DNA of 64,000 nt, taken from Martinezella lusitana (lineage in GTDB: Bacteria; Pseudomonadota; Alphaproteobacteria; Rhizobiales; Rhizobiaceae). The translations under genes and the position numbers were made by a program. Position 1 is the stretch's first letter, and the number at the start of each line of letters is the position of its first letter. The notes under the pieces are model-generated. The model was not told where the DNA came from. It did not search any database and worked only from the letters and a program-made list of their open reading frames with translations. The stretch lies in assembly GCF_010668395.1 (NCBI RefSeq), contig NZ_WUEY01000003.1:372001-436000 (forward strand), read 5' to 3'. Below are positions 51,921 to 62,019 of this stretch, one piece after another.

Positions 51921-52730
51921 TTAACTTGCTTCTTTACCAGTTATTTTTCGCGTTTTCCGAGAAAACCACCATATAAGAAATGGCTTTATCAGCGGACCGA
52001 AATAGGCGAGCGCCATCAGCGAGAATCCGAAATGGATTCTCGGCGTGCCGCGGTCGAGCCCACGCACGATTCTTGCTGCCACCGCCTCGGCGCTCCAGGG
52101 CCTGACGGACCCCATCAATATCTCCGCCTCGGGAGGTCTCCGAGAGATTTCCCGCCGATATTGCGGCGTCAGCGTATCGGGCGGGAAGCAGATGGAAACA
52201 TCTACGCCACAGGCATCCGCCTCGGCGCTCAGGGCTTCGGCAAAGCCGGTGAGCGCCGACTTTGATGCACAGTAGGCGGTGTAGCCGAAGATGCCGATCA
52301 AGGCCGCGCCCGAGGAAACCATCAGGATTCGGCCGCGACGCCGGCTCTTCATGCCGTGGTAGACGGCGCGCACGGCATTTGCCGTTCCGAGAAAATTGGT
52401 GATGACCTGCTCGTCGAAAACCGACGCCGGCATCGCATCGAAGGCCAACGGTTCGACGATCCCTGCGGAAGTGACAAGGATATCGCAGGGACCGAGGGAT
52501 GCCTCGCAAAGCTCCACGGCTTCCGCCGTCGCTTCGGCCGAGGCGACATCGACGGAAACCGTCCGAATAAGGGATCCGTCGACACCTTGAAGTGCTGCGA
52601 TCTCGGCTTTCGCCTCGTCAAGCCGCCCGGAATGGCGGGCAAGAAGCGAAACCCGGTCGCCTCTGGCCGCATAGAGCTTCGCTATCGCCAGACCAATTCC
52701 GCTTGAACCTCCCGTGACGATAACGTGCAT
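51921..52730 (-). CDS. rkpH: Short-chain dehydrogenase RkpH
   Basis: A 269-residue SDR starting MHVIVTGGSSGIGLAIAKLY, with the cofactor loop TGGSSGIG (6-13) and catalytic S139/S140, Y153 and K157 (YCASK). The C-terminal hydrophobic segment (FGFSLMALAYFGPLIKPFLI) and the general layout resemble 3-ketodihydrosphingosine reductases. Next to an alpha-oxoamine synthase, the likely reaction is reduction of a long-chain amino-ketone. Part of the rkp-1 locus. Confidence 0.9.
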   Translation of the reverse strand: MHVIVTGGSSGIGLAIAKLYAARGDRVSLLARHSGRLDEAKAEIAALQGVDGSLIRTVSVDVASAEATAEAVELCEASLGPCDILVTSAGIVEPLAFDAMPASVFDEQVITNFLGTANAVRAVYHGMKSRRRGRILMVSSGAALIGIFGYTAYCASKSALTGFAEALSAEADACGVDVSICFPPDTLTPQYRREISRRPPEAEILMGSVRPWSAEAVAARIVRGLDRGTPRIHFGFSLMALAYFGPLIKPFLIWWFSRKTRKITGKEAS

Positions 52731-52748
52731 GAGACGATCGTCCTGATT

Positions 52749-54173
52749 TCAAGGGCCGCCGGGAACGACACCCGCGGGCAACAATTGCATTATCTTGTCC
52801 ACGTCAAGCGATGCGAGACCGAAGTTCCGATCCAGCAGGCTCCTGAGCTTTTCCGCCGTGACCGCGACGGCCCGCCGGATTTGCTCTTCGGTGTGATTGC
52901 AGGTGATGAAGAAGCGCAGGCGCGCCATGCCTTCCGGCACGGCCGGATGGATAATGGGCAGTACGTTGATGCCTTCGGCCAGCAGATCGTTCGACAGCTG
53001 CGCCGCCCGAAGCGAATCGCCGACGATGACGGGCACGACCGAATGGCCCATGCTGATGCCGGTATCGAGGCCCGCGGCCTTGGCCTGCTCGAGGAACAGC
53101 TGGCCGTTGCGCCTGAGACGCTCGGTTCGCTCCGGCTCGGATCGAAGGATATCGAGGCCGGCAATGGCGGCAGCGGCCAGAACGGGCGAGAGCCCGACGC
53201 TATAGACGAAGCCGCCGGCTTCCGCTTTCAGAATGTCGGCGAGCGCGCTGCTGCCTGCGATATAGCCGCCGCAGCTTGAGGTCGTCTTCGACAGCGTGCC
53301 CATCCAGATATCGATGTCTCGCGGATCGAGACCGAAATGCTCGAAACTGCCGCGGCCCGTCTTGCCGAGAATGCCGAGCGCATGTGCCTCGTCGACCATA
53401 AGCCAGAAGCCATAGCGCGATTTCAGCTCCAGCAGAGCCGGCAGGTCGGCGATATCGCCATCCATCGAATAGATGCCTTCGACGATCACAAGGATGCGCC
53501 GGAACTCAGACGACAGAGACTTCAGGATGTTCTCGAGATTCTCGACGTCGTTATGCTGGAAAAGGCGCCGCGCCGCGCCGGAAAGCTTGATGCCCGCGAG
53601 CGCGCTGTTGTGAATGAATTCGTCGTGAATCACCAGATCCTGCGGGCCCATGAGGCAACTGATCGCCGCGACATTGGTCAGGTAGCCGCTGACGAAACAG
53701 ACGGCGGCATCCACGCCGTAGACTGCCGCAAGCTTGCGTTCCAACTCGACATGGCCTGGCCTCTCCCCCGCCACCAGACGACTGGCGGAAGCCGAGATTC
53801 CGAAGCGGTCGATCGCCTGCCTGGCGCTTTCGGCGACATGCGGGTCCGTATTGGTGCCCAGATAATCGTAAGAGGCAAAATTGATGAACTCGCGTCCGCC
53901 GATGCGCGTCGTGGCGCCGGCAGCGACATCGTGCGAGCGATAGAAGGGATTGGCAACCCCGAGCAGTTCCCCTGCGATCCGCTGCGTTGCAACGCGTTTG
54001 TATTCCGGCAGATCTTCGAAACGGACCGCCTGGCGCTGCTGCTGCGGCGCCGGCCTGTTCAGACGTTCGGCCCGGTTACGCCCGGAGGATTCGCCGACGT
54101 GGCGCATCTGTTCGAGCAGCTTGTTTTTCTTCTGCTCCGCCGGGCCGCCGCCATTGGCATCATGCGTAGTCAC
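52749..54173 (-). CDS. rkpG: Alpha-oxoamine synthase family acyltransferase RkpG
   Basis: A 474-residue PLP enzyme of the family of AONS, KBL and serine palmitoyltransferase. Seen are INFASYDYLGTNTDPHVAES, HDEFIHNSALAGIKLSGAAR, the DEAH cofactor motif (LMVDEAHALGILGKTGRGSF) and the Schiff-base lysine K296 in GTLSKTTSSCGGYIAG. Such enzymes condense an amino acid with an acyl thioester. An N-terminal extension of about 85 basic and Gln-rich residues precedes the core. It starts at GTG 54173, overlapping the rkpA stop, so an acyl chain could pass directly from the RkpA carrier domain. Substrates are inferred. Confidence 0.9.
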   Translation of the reverse strand: MTTHDANGGGPAEQKKNKLLEQMRHVGESSGRNRAERLNRPAPQQQRQAVRFEDLPEYKRVATQRIAGELLGVANPFYRSHDVAAGATTRIGGREFINFASYDYLGTNTDPHVAESARQAIDRFGISASASRLVAGERPGHVELERKLAAVYGVDAAVCFVSGYLTNVAAISCLMGPQDLVIHDEFIHNSALAGIKLSGAARRLFQHNDVENLENILKSLSSEFRRILVIVEGIYSMDGDIADLPALLELKSRYGFWLMVDEAHALGILGKTGRGSFEHFGLDPRDIDIWMGTLSKTTSSCGGYIAGSSALADILKAEAGGFVYSVGLSPVLAAAAIAGLDILRSEPERTERLRRNGQLFLEQAKAAGLDTGISMGHSVVPVIVGDSLRAAQLSNDLLAEGINVLPIIHPAVPEGMARLRFFITCNHTEEQIRRAVAVTAEKLRSLLDRNFGLASLDVDKIMQLLPAGVVPGGP

Positions 54174-57100
54174 TGAACCGCCCTTCTTTCCTGTTCCGCG
54201 GCGTGGCTGCGCGCCAGACGCTCGACCAGCTGGTCGTCGCCTGCGGTGTCCTTCGCATCGCCGCCGCGATTCATCACCCGATCGCGCAAACGGCTGACGA
54301 CATCGCCCACGGTCGTACCGTCGCCTACGCCGCTCAAGGGAATATCAAAGCCGGTCTTCTGCTGGAAGCTCATTCCGAGCTCCATGGCCATCAGGCTATC
54401 GAGGCCGATATCCTTCAATACCTTGTCGGGCGTCACGGTATCCTCCGTTACGCGCAGAATGGCGGCGATCTCGGCGGCGACGAGCGCATGCAAGGCGGCC
54501 TGGGCTTCCTCTTCCGATTTGCCTTTGATCAGCTCCTGGAGGTCGATGCTGTCCCCTTCGTTCAAGGCCTGATGGCTGCCGGCGTGCCGCATCAGCGGCT
54601 CGAACAGCGACTTGCCGGCGATCGGCAGCAGGCGAACGGCGTTCCAATCGATCTCCGCGATCATGACCGCTGCCGCATCGACGGCACCTTTATCCGCCAG
54701 CATGTAGCGCTCGACCTGCTCCAGCGCATCGCGCGCCTTCAGGGCGGCCTTGCCGATGCGCTTGGACAGGAGATCATTGACCTCGCTGTTGCGGGCCAGG
54801 AAGCCCTTATCGGCGATGGCGCCGAAGCCCACCGCGAGCGCAGGCTTGCCGGCAGCTCGACGCGCCCGCGCCAGGCCTTCCAGATAGCCGTTCGCGATCA
54901 CGTAGTTGGCCTGACCCGGATTGCCGAGCATGGTCGTCGCCGAAGAGAAGAGCAGGAAGAGCTCGAGTTTGTCGTCTCGCGTCAGGCGATCCAGGTTTTC
55001 CGCGCCACGGATCTTGACCTCGAGAACGGGACGGTTGCGCTCCGGCGTCAGATTGGCAAGCAGCGCGTCGTCCAGAACCATGGCGGCGTGAACGACACCC
55101 TTGAGCACGCCTTCGACGCGAAGCGAGACAAGCAGCGTCTCGACTGCGGCCGCATCGGTGATGTCGCAGGCATGCAGCGTCGTTACCACGCCCCGCTTTG
55201 CCCAATCGCCGATCGCCTTCTTCGTTTCCGCGTCGGCGATGCCTCGACGCGAGCACAGCGCTATGCGGCGCGCGCCCCTGGAAACGAGCCAATCGGCAGC
55301 GGAAAGTCCGAAGCCGCCGATACCGCCCGCCACAAGGAAAACGCCCTTGGCATCGAAGCGCAAGGATTTCGCCGGAGCCCGCAAGACACTATCGACGCCG
55401 GCAACAGGTGGCCGCACCACGATCTTGCCGATATGACCGGCGTTCTGCATCAATCGGAATGCATTGCCGATCTCGTCGTAGGCGAAGGCGCGATACGGCA
55501 GCGGCGTCAACTTTTCCTCTGCGAAGAGCTGGCCGATTTCCGTGAAAATGCGCCGCGTAAGGTCGGGTACGTTGACCAGAAGCTGATCGGCATCGATGCC
55601 GAAATAGCTGACATTGCGCCGGAACGGGCGAAGCCCGATCTTGCGGTCGGCATAGTAGTCGCGCTTGCCCAACTCCAGGAAGCGACCGAAGGGTTTGACC
55701 AGTTCGATGCTGCGTTCCATCGCTTCGGCAAAGAGCGAATTGAGAACGAGATCCACTCCCTCTCCATCCGTGAGACGCTGCACGCCGGAGACGAAATCCA
55801 GAGAGCGCGAATCGAGCACATGATCGGCGCCCAGCATCTCAAGGAAGCTGCGCTTCTCGACCGTGCCGGCCGTGGCGATCACCCTGGCGCCCCTGAGCTT
55901 GGCTATCTGGAGCGCAGCAAGACCGACGCCGCCGGCAGCTCCATGGATGAGAATGGTTTCGCCCGGCTGAATGCGTCCGAGTTCGACCATCGCATAATAG
56001 GCGGTCAGGAAGGCAACCGGCACAGTCGCAGCGGCGACGGTTTCCATCTGCTCCGGCAGCTTGGTCACGCCATCGCGACGAACCTGCACATGGGTCGAGA
56101 ATGCAGCGGGCCCGATACCCATGACCTTGTCGCCAGGCCTCGGGTCATCGACCTTATCGCCTACGGCAAGAATTCGCCCGGCGAATTCCATTCCGATCGT
56201 GGCGCCGGCAAAACCATCCTCCAGGGCCTCTTCGGGCAAAAGGCCCATCGCCCACATGACGTCCCGGAAATTGAGACCGGTGGCTTCTACGGAGACGACA
56301 ACCTCTCCTTCGTCCGGCACGGGAAGGCGCGTCTCCTCCCAGCCCAGGCTATCCAGGCGGCCGCCCACATGCTGGCGGATCGTTGCCGCAGCAAAATCGC
56401 GGCGGCTTGCTTCGACGGCATCGAAGGGACCGGCGGCGGCCCTGATCTCGCGGACCTTTTCGGTCGCGCGGTCCAGGAACCACTCCCGGTTATCTGTCTG
56501 CGCCGTCATCAGGGTGTCGACGATGGAAAGCGTTCGCTTGCCATCCGCATCGGCATCCAGCAGGTGAACGTCAAAGGCGTCATACTCGTTCTGAAGGACA
56601 CGTCCGAAGGCCCAGAGGCCTGCATTGGCGTCATTGACGGAGCCAGCAGCCAGCGGAGAACCGCCCGGGGCGACAATGACCAGCCGGGGCCTTGCTCCAT
56701 CACCGTTCTGCGACAACAGATTGGCCAGTTCGGTGAAGATCGAGAGACGCGACAGCGAGCGTTCCGTCGCATCGCCACGTTGCGCGTCCGCAATGTATAC
56801 GATCCGCCGGGTATCGGGATCGATCGTATCGAGGGCGTCGGCAAGATCCGTAGACAGCGCGCCGAGATCGATGACCGTCACTCGCTTGCCCGGCTTACCG
56901 AGGCCTTTCCTGCCCCGCTCCGACACGATCAGAAGCGGCTCTGCAGCCTCCACCGTGATGCCGGTATCCGGTTGCCGCCCCGCCACGGCCGACACCGCGA
57001 TCAGCGAACCTTCCGGGAAGGTCAATTCTTGAATCCGGGGCTTGGCAAAACCCAACGTGCCGAGGATGTCCTCGATCTGTTTCGGCGTGCCGAGCCGCCC

Positions 57101-60100
57101 GACCGGGAATTCCGGCGATTGGCTGCCGGCAAACCAGCCTTCGGTAAGGCCGAAGACGAAATCATTGAAGGCGCTCGGTGCACGATCCGCCAGGAGCAGC
57201 TGGCCGCCGCCGGCGGCGACCGATCGGACAATCCGCTTGATGTCATCGCTATGCCGCATCAGATGCTGGCTCTGTTCGCCAGAGGCAACGGCGATATCGG
57301 CGACAGTGCGATCCGCCAGTTTGGCCGGGTCCGCCACGATGACATGCGCATCGCGCTCGAAAGCGATCTCCAATGCCCGGCGCGTCTGTTCGCGCGGTTC
57401 GGCAATGATGAGGCATGCATCCGCGGCAGCGGCAACCGCCGCCAACTTTCGGCTGAAAGCGGCCGATACGGAACCAATCTCGAGAATTCGCCCAATCGCT
57501 CCGGCATTGGCTTCGAGGGACGAGGCCAATGCCTCCACCAGCATCGAAAGCCGCCTCCTGCTCAAGGGAGAATGAACAAGCACATGCTCCAGCGTCGCCG
57601 CGCTCGGCGAACCCGCTCCCCGGGTCGAAGGCTCATCCTCCAGGACGTGCGGGCGGATCATCGCCAGATGCTCGAGCGTCTCGCGATAGGCATTGCCGAC
57701 GAGAACGCTCTCCGCCACGCGCCCGGCGTCCTCGCGATAGATTTCCTGCAGCAATTCAGCCACCGGCGGCAGGGTCGGTTCCGGGGGAATTTCCCACTTG
57801 CCATCCCTTGCAGTCGCTATGCCGGCGTCCTCGATAATATACAGGCAATTGACGAGGAAAGACCTGAACTCGGAATCGCCGGGAAGGTTCGAAAATGCGA
57901 CGGTGCCGCTACGACCGGCAACCTTCAACGCTATATCGTGGCAGGCGCGATAGATCGCGGCATCGAGAAGAAGGCTCGCATTGTTCGCCTCATGGCTCTC
58001 CTCGGGGCGGGACTGCGGTGCAATTTGCAGTGCAGCCGCATCCGATTTTCCAAGGGTCGTGAAAATGGCCGAAGGCGTGCTCTCGTAGTGGAAGGCGACG
58101 GAATCGAGAGTCGCCCGACGTCGTAGCTGGGTGCGGCGGAAGCGGCAATCATCGAGAACGGCAACGGGCTTGCCGCTTGCGTCAAACAAGCTGAAACGCG
58201 CTTTGACCGAATTTGCGCTGAACCTGCCGATCTCGATCCGCGCCTTGACAATCGACCTGCCCTTTCCGAACGCCTTCACGGTGCCGAAGTGAACGGGAAT
58301 ATAGGGCGCCCCGGTGTCGTCACCCGAGAACTGATCGAACAAGGCGACGAGACCGTGAAACGCGGCATCGACCGACATAGGGTTGAGATTATAGGTTCCG
58401 AAGGGATGCGAAGACGGAGCCGCCGGCTTCAGATCCACCTCAATCACCTCATGACCGAAGGCCACGGCCTTGGAGAGAAGCTGGAAATACGGGCCGTAGT
58501 GCAACCCGAAACGCTCCGCCGTTTCGTAGGTCGCTTCAGCGGTCAAAACGGATTTGCGATCCTTGCCCGATCGACGGGCCGGCTCGCCGAACCCTTCGCC
58601 GCCAAGCGGCCTGCGGCAGCGCCCGACGGCATGAACCGTCCATTCATCATGGCTGAGGCGCTCGCGCGACCGGATCTCTATATCTCCGGTCTCGGCCGAC
58701 AGGACGGTCGACAGCTCGACGATGCGATCCTGGAGCAATTCGAGCGGCCGGATGATTTCGAGGTTGCCGATTTCAACCTCGTCCGTTTGGTAATGCTGCT
58801 GTGCGGCGGTAACCGCGATTTCGACGAAACCGCTGCCGGGCATGATTGCCTTGCCGTCGACCACATGTTCGGCGATGTCCGGGAAGAGACGGGCATCTAG
58901 GTGGTTTTTCCAGTTCGTGCCGTTCAGGTCGGTCCGCCAGCCGAGCAGCGTATAGTGACTCTCTCGGTCACGACCGAAAATATCGATCTCGTCGGTCGTC
59001 CTTTGCGTGCGAAGCTCCACCGGCTCGAACGGCAGAGGCGGCAGCGTGACGAAAGCGTTGCGCGTCGCGCTTCCACGCGCACGCAACGCAGGCGCGCCAT
59101 TGGCGACCGCCCGGGCGAACGATTGCGAAACCGGATCATGACCGGCAACGGCGGCCTCCCGCAGCAGGGTCGGTATGGCGATGACCTGAACCGATGCGTG
59201 CTTTGCAATCTCCGCCACGTAGTTGGACAGGATCGGGCGCGGCGAAATTTCGATGAACAGATTGCACCCCATGGCGATGGCCGCCTGGCAGCCAGCCTTG
59301 AAGAGCACGGGATCGCGCACATTGCGCCACCAGTATTGCGTGTCCAGCAGGCGCCCGTCCCGCAATTCGCCGGTCACCGTCGAAATGAAGGTCCCTGCCC
59401 CGCCATCCGGCGCCAAATCGGGCAGGTCCGCGAAAAAGGCGTCCCTGGCGCGATCGATGATGGGATGGTGGAACGGATAGTTGATGTCGAGGACATGGGC
59501 GACGATCTGGAATTTGCGCGCCGTGTCCCGATACGCCTCTATCTCGCCGGCCGGGCCGGAAATCGTCACCGAATTCGGCGCATTGATTGCTGCGATATGG
59601 ATGTTGTCGAGGCCATGCGATTTCGCGAAGGCCAGCGCGGCGTCCTCGCCGAGGACCACCGCGGCCATCTTGCCTTCGCCGGCCAGAAGATCCTGATGCA
59701 GCGAACGCTTGGCGACGATCGCGACGGCGTCGGCGGCCGTCAGCGCCTTGGCGGCATAGGCCGCGGCGATTTCGCCGACCGAATGGCCGAAGACGGCATC
59801 CGGCTTGACACCCATGGACCAAAAGCAGTCCGAAAGGGACGCCTGAATCGCAAACAGCAGCGGTTGCGCGATCTTGGTGTCGGCCAGCCGCGCGGCAAGG
59901 TCCGGCGCGACGAGAATATCGGTCAGCTTCTCGTCGAGATAATATTCGAAGAGCGCGCTGAAGGACTGAAAGCATTGCCGGAAATGACGGTTTTCCTGAT
60001 AGGCGCTGACGCCCATGCCCGCCCACTGAGAACCGTTGCCGGAAAAAACGAAAGCGATCTTGGCTGCCTGTGCCGGCGCCTCGCCCACCTCGCCGACCGA

Positions 60101-61627
60101 ATGCTTGCCGGCCAGATGTGCGTCTATCGCGGCCAGAATGGCGGCATTGTCCCTGGCGCGCGCGGCGAAGCGATGGCGCATCGGTTCGCGATTGGCCGCG
60201 GCCGAAGCAACGATCTGGCGAGCCTCCTTGGGCTCCGCACTTTGGAGACGCGCCTTGTATCCCTCAAGCAGCGCCGAAAGAGCGGACGCCGTATGGGCGC
60301 TTGCGGCGAAAACCACTCCCTCGCCTCGGATCTGCGGTTCGGGCGGGGCTACCGGATCGGGGTCGCTGATTACAACGTGAGCGTTCGTGCCGCCGAAGCC
60401 GAAGGAGTTGACACCGGCAAAGCGCGGCTGCTTCGCAGGAAGAAGTTCGATCGCCGACGTGTTGACCCGGACGTTCAAACCCTCAAAATCGATCGACTCG
60501 TTCGGGTGGTCGAAATGCAGTGAGGCCGGGAGGAAATTGTTCTCCAGCGCTATGACCGCCTTCAACAGTCCGAAAAGGCCGGAGGCGGGTTCGGTATGGC
60601 CGATATTGGTCTTGATCGACCCGATCGGCACCGGCGCCCGCCGATTGCGTCCGATGATTTCGCCGATCGCCCAGATTTCGGCGGGATCGCCGACCTTCGT
60701 CCCCGTTCCATGGCCCTCGATGAAGGCGATGCGATTGACGTCGATGCCCCGCCCTTCATATATCGACTGCAGCAGTGCTGCCTGCGCTTCGCGGGAGGGC
60801 ATGGAAATGCCGTTGGTGCGCCCCGAGGAATTGACCCCGACGGCATGGATCCTGCCGTGGCTGCGGTCCTTCTCACGCAAGGCGACATCCGTCCGGCGCA
60901 GCACGATCGCTGCGCCACCTTCCGCGCGGACATATCCGCGACCATTGTCGTCATAGGCGCGGCAAAGCCCCTCCGGCGACAACATGCGCGCCTGCGCGAA
61001 ACCCACGAAGGACATGGGATTGAGCAGGATATTGATGCCGCCGACGATTGCCGTGTCGATCTCGCCACCTTCCAAAGCCCTGACGGCCTGGTCGAGTGCG
61101 ACCAACGACGACGAACAGGCCGTATCGATCGTCATGCTCGGGCCGCGCAGCCCGAATATGTGCGAGATGCGGTTGGAAACGATGGAAAGCGTATTGCCCG
61201 TCATGAAATACGGGCCGCCCGATGCCGGATCTTCGAGCGTCAGGTTGCCGTGCTCAAGCGAGGATGCGCCGACATAGACGCCGACCCGCTGCCCCTCGAA
61301 GCCGTCGATCGGCAGATTTGCGTCCTCTAGCGCTCGCCAGACGACATTCAGAAGGATGCGCTGCTGCGGATCCATCTGCATCGCCTCGCGCTGGGAGAGA
61401 CCGAAAACCGCGGGATCAAAGGCGTAGACATCATCGAGAACGCCGGCCGCATAGGTGTAGGTCTTGCCCGGAATACCCACAGCCGGATGCCAAAAGCGCG
61501 CAAGATCCCAACGCTCTTCAGGAATCCGGCTTATCGTGCAGCGCCCTTCCTTGAGAACAAGTTGCAATTCTTCAATCGAACTCGCCCCGGGGGCGACGCT
61601 TGCGCGTCCGATAATTTCAACCGTCAT
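54170..61627 (-). CDS. rkpA: Type I polyketide / fatty acid synthase RkpA
   Basis: A 2485-residue single-module reducing synthase. Domains in order are ketosynthase (about 1-430, active C171 in DTACSSSLVALDQA), acyltransferase (about 540-830, S616 in FGHSVGEIAAAY) and dehydratase (about 905-1180, H921 in HVVDGKAIMPGSGF). A degenerate methyltransferase-like region (about 1340-1570) follows. Next are enoylreductase (about 1760-2080, LIHGAAGGVGLAALQIAKLR), ketoreductase (about 2090-2290, VAGGIGGFGLSAADWLVSRG) and carrier protein (S2411 in GLDSLMAMEL). No thioesterase is seen, so release needs another enzyme, probably RkpG. With all reductive domains the product should be a saturated chain, made iteratively. 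In S. meliloti RkpA is required for capsular K-antigen synthesis. Confidence 0.95.
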   Translation of the reverse strand: MTVEIIGRASVAPGASSIEELQLVLKEGRCTISRIPEERWDLARFWHPAVGIPGKTYTYAAGVLDDVYAFDPAVFGLSQREAMQMDPQQRILLNVVWRALEDANLPIDGFEGQRVGVYVGASSLEHGNLTLEDPASGGPYFMTGNTLSIVSNRISHIFGLRGPSMTIDTACSSSLVALDQAVRALEGGEIDTAIVGGINILLNPMSFVGFAQARMLSPEGLCRAYDDNGRGYVRAEGGAAIVLRRTDVALREKDRSHGRIHAVGVNSSGRTNGISMPSREAQAALLQSIYEGRGIDVNRIAFIEGHGTGTKVGDPAEIWAIGEIIGRNRRAPVPIGSIKTNIGHTEPASGLFGLLKAVIALENNFLPASLHFDHPNESIDFEGLNVRVNTSAIELLPAKQPRFAGVNSFGFGGTNAHVVISDPDPVAPPEPQIRGEGVVFAASAHTASALSALLEGYKARLQSAEPKEARQIVASAAANREPMRHRFAARARDNAAILAAIDAHLAGKHSVGEVGEAPAQAAKIAFVFSGNGSQWAGMGVSAYQENRHFRQCFQSFSALFEYYLDEKLTDILVAPDLAARLADTKIAQPLLFAIQASLSDCFWSMGVKPDAVFGHSVGEIAAAYAAKALTAADAVAIVAKRSLHQDLLAGEGKMAAVVLGEDAALAFAKSHGLDNIHIAAINAPNSVTISGPAGEIEAYRDTARKFQIVAHVLDINYPFHHPIIDRARDAFFADLPDLAPDGGAGTFISTVTGELRDGRLLDTQYWWRNVRDPVLFKAGCQAAIAMGCNLFIEISPRPILSNYVAEIAKHASVQVIAIPTLLREAAVAGHDPVSQSFARAVANGAPALRARGSATRNAFVTLPPLPFEPVELRTQRTTDEIDIFGRDRESHYTLLGWRTDLNGTNWKNHLDARLFPDIAEHVVDGKAIMPGSGFVEIAVTAAQQHYQTDEVEIGNLEIIRPLELLQDRIVELSTVLSAETGDIEIRSRERLSHDEWTVHAVGRCRRPLGGEGFGEPARRSGKDRKSVLTAEATYETAERFGLHYGPYFQLLSKAVAFGHEVIEVDLKPAAPSSHPFGTYNLNPMSVDAAFHGLVALFDQFSGDDTGAPYIPVHFGTVKAFGKGRSIVKARIEIGRFSANSVKARFSLFDASGKPVAVLDDCRFRRTQLRRRATLDSVAFHYESTPSAIFTTLGKSDAAALQIAPQSRPEESHEANNASLLLDAAIYRACHDIALKVAGRSGTVAFSNLPGDSEFRSFLVNCLYIIEDAGIATARDGKWEIPPEPTLPPVAELLQEIYREDAGRVAESVLVGNAYRETLEHLAMIRPHVLEDEPSTRGAGSPSAATLEHVLVHSPLSRRRLSMLVEALASSLEANAGAIGRILEIGSVSAAFSRKLAAVAAAADACLIIAEPREQTRRALEIAFERDAHVIVADPAKLADRTVADIAVASGEQSQHLMRHSDDIKRIVRSVAAGGGQLLLADRAPSAFNDFVFGLTEGWFAGSQSPEFPVGRLGTPKQIEDILGTLGFAKPRIQELTFPEGSLIAVSAVAGRQPDTGITVEAAEPLLIVSERGRKGLGKPGKRVTVIDLGALSTDLADALDTIDPDTRRIVYIADAQRGDATERSLSRLSIFTELANLLSQNGDGARPRLVIVAPGGSPLAAGSVNDANAGLWAFGRVLQNEYDAFDVHLLDADADGKRTLSIVDTLMTAQTDNREWFLDRATEKVREIRAAAGPFDAVEASRRDFAAATIRQHVGGRLDSLGWEETRLPVPDEGEVVVSVEATGLNFRDVMWAMGLLPEEALEDGFAGATIGMEFAGRILAVGDKVDDPRPGDKVMGIGPAAFSTHVQVRRDGVTKLPEQMETVAAATVPVAFLTAYYAMVELGRIQPGETILIHGAAGGVGLAALQIAKLRGARVIATAGTVEKRSFLEMLGADHVLDSRSLDFVSGVQRLTDGEGVDLVLNSLFAEAMERSIELVKPFGRFLELGKRDYYADRKIGLRPFRRNVSYFGIDADQLLVNVPDLTRRIFTEIGQLFAEEKLTPLPYRAFAYDEIGNAFRLMQNAGHIGKIVVRPPVAGVDSVLRAPAKSLRFDAKGVFLVAGGIGGFGLSAADWLVSRGARRIALCSRRGIADAETKKAIGDWAKRGVVTTLHACDITDAAAVETLLVSLRVEGVLKGVVHAAMVLDDALLANLTPERNRPVLEVKIRGAENLDRLTRDDKLELFLLFSSATTMLGNPGQANYVIANGYLEGLARARRAAGKPALAVGFGAIADKGFLARNSEVNDLLSKRIGKAALKARDALEQVERYMLADKGAVDAAAVMIAEIDWNAVRLLPIAGKSLFEPLMRHAGSHQALNEGDSIDLQELIKGKSEEEAQAALHALVAAEIAAILRVTEDTVTPDKVLKDIGLDSLMAMELGMSFQQKTGFDIPLSGVGDGTTVGDVVSRLRDRVMNRGGDAKDTAGDDQLVERLARSHAAEQERRAVQ

Positions 61628-62019
61628 GATCTCTCAGCAATAGTTCACAAAGTGCACCAAATTGGCCAATTTCAATATTAACGGCTTGCACCATAAATAT
61701 CAGTGGTTGTTACCGACAAAAAATCTGCGTGTGCGGCCAATATGCGGCAGCGCAATAGCCGATGCAATATGCGATCTCTCGCACCCTCGTTTCCCGTCGA
61801 AAATCACAGCATCTGCTCGCATCATCGGCGTCGTCTCTGCAAATCGCTCCGCGATGAATTTCCCTCGCTTTCAGCGCATGATCCGTCACGATCAGAAACG
61901 GTCGTCGCGAACCGACGGATGGAGGCGAAACAACCTCGTCGCACTCAACAGGGGCACGCGGGCGCCGGTTTAAATCCAGTCGCCCCACCACGCACAGCCT
62001 CAGGCTTCCACTTTCCGGT
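61628..62019. other. Intergenic gap between rkpU and rkpA
   Basis: About 390 bases with no supported gene. It must contain the rkpA promoter; no strong consensus is seen. Present are a 14-base palindrome near rkpA (separate entry) and, at 61960-62000, GGTTTAAATCC followed by CGCCCCACCA, which looks faintly like a tRNA 3' end but lacks the rest. Confidence 0.5.
61659..61672. promoter_or_regulatory. Palindromic operator-like site upstream of rkpA
   Basis: AAATTGGCCAATTT is a perfect 14-base palindrome about 32 bases before the rkpA start. Minus-strand TTGAAA overlaps it. The position suits a repressor or activator site for the capsule lipid genes. Confidence 0.4.

Noticed and set aside
61960..62003. 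tRNA-like 3' end (GGTTTAAATCC, then CGCCCCACCA) as an attachment-site remnant
   Set aside because: No matching 5' acceptor, D arm or anticodon arm lies within 90 bases, the T stem has a mismatch, and there is no integrase gene or second copy.
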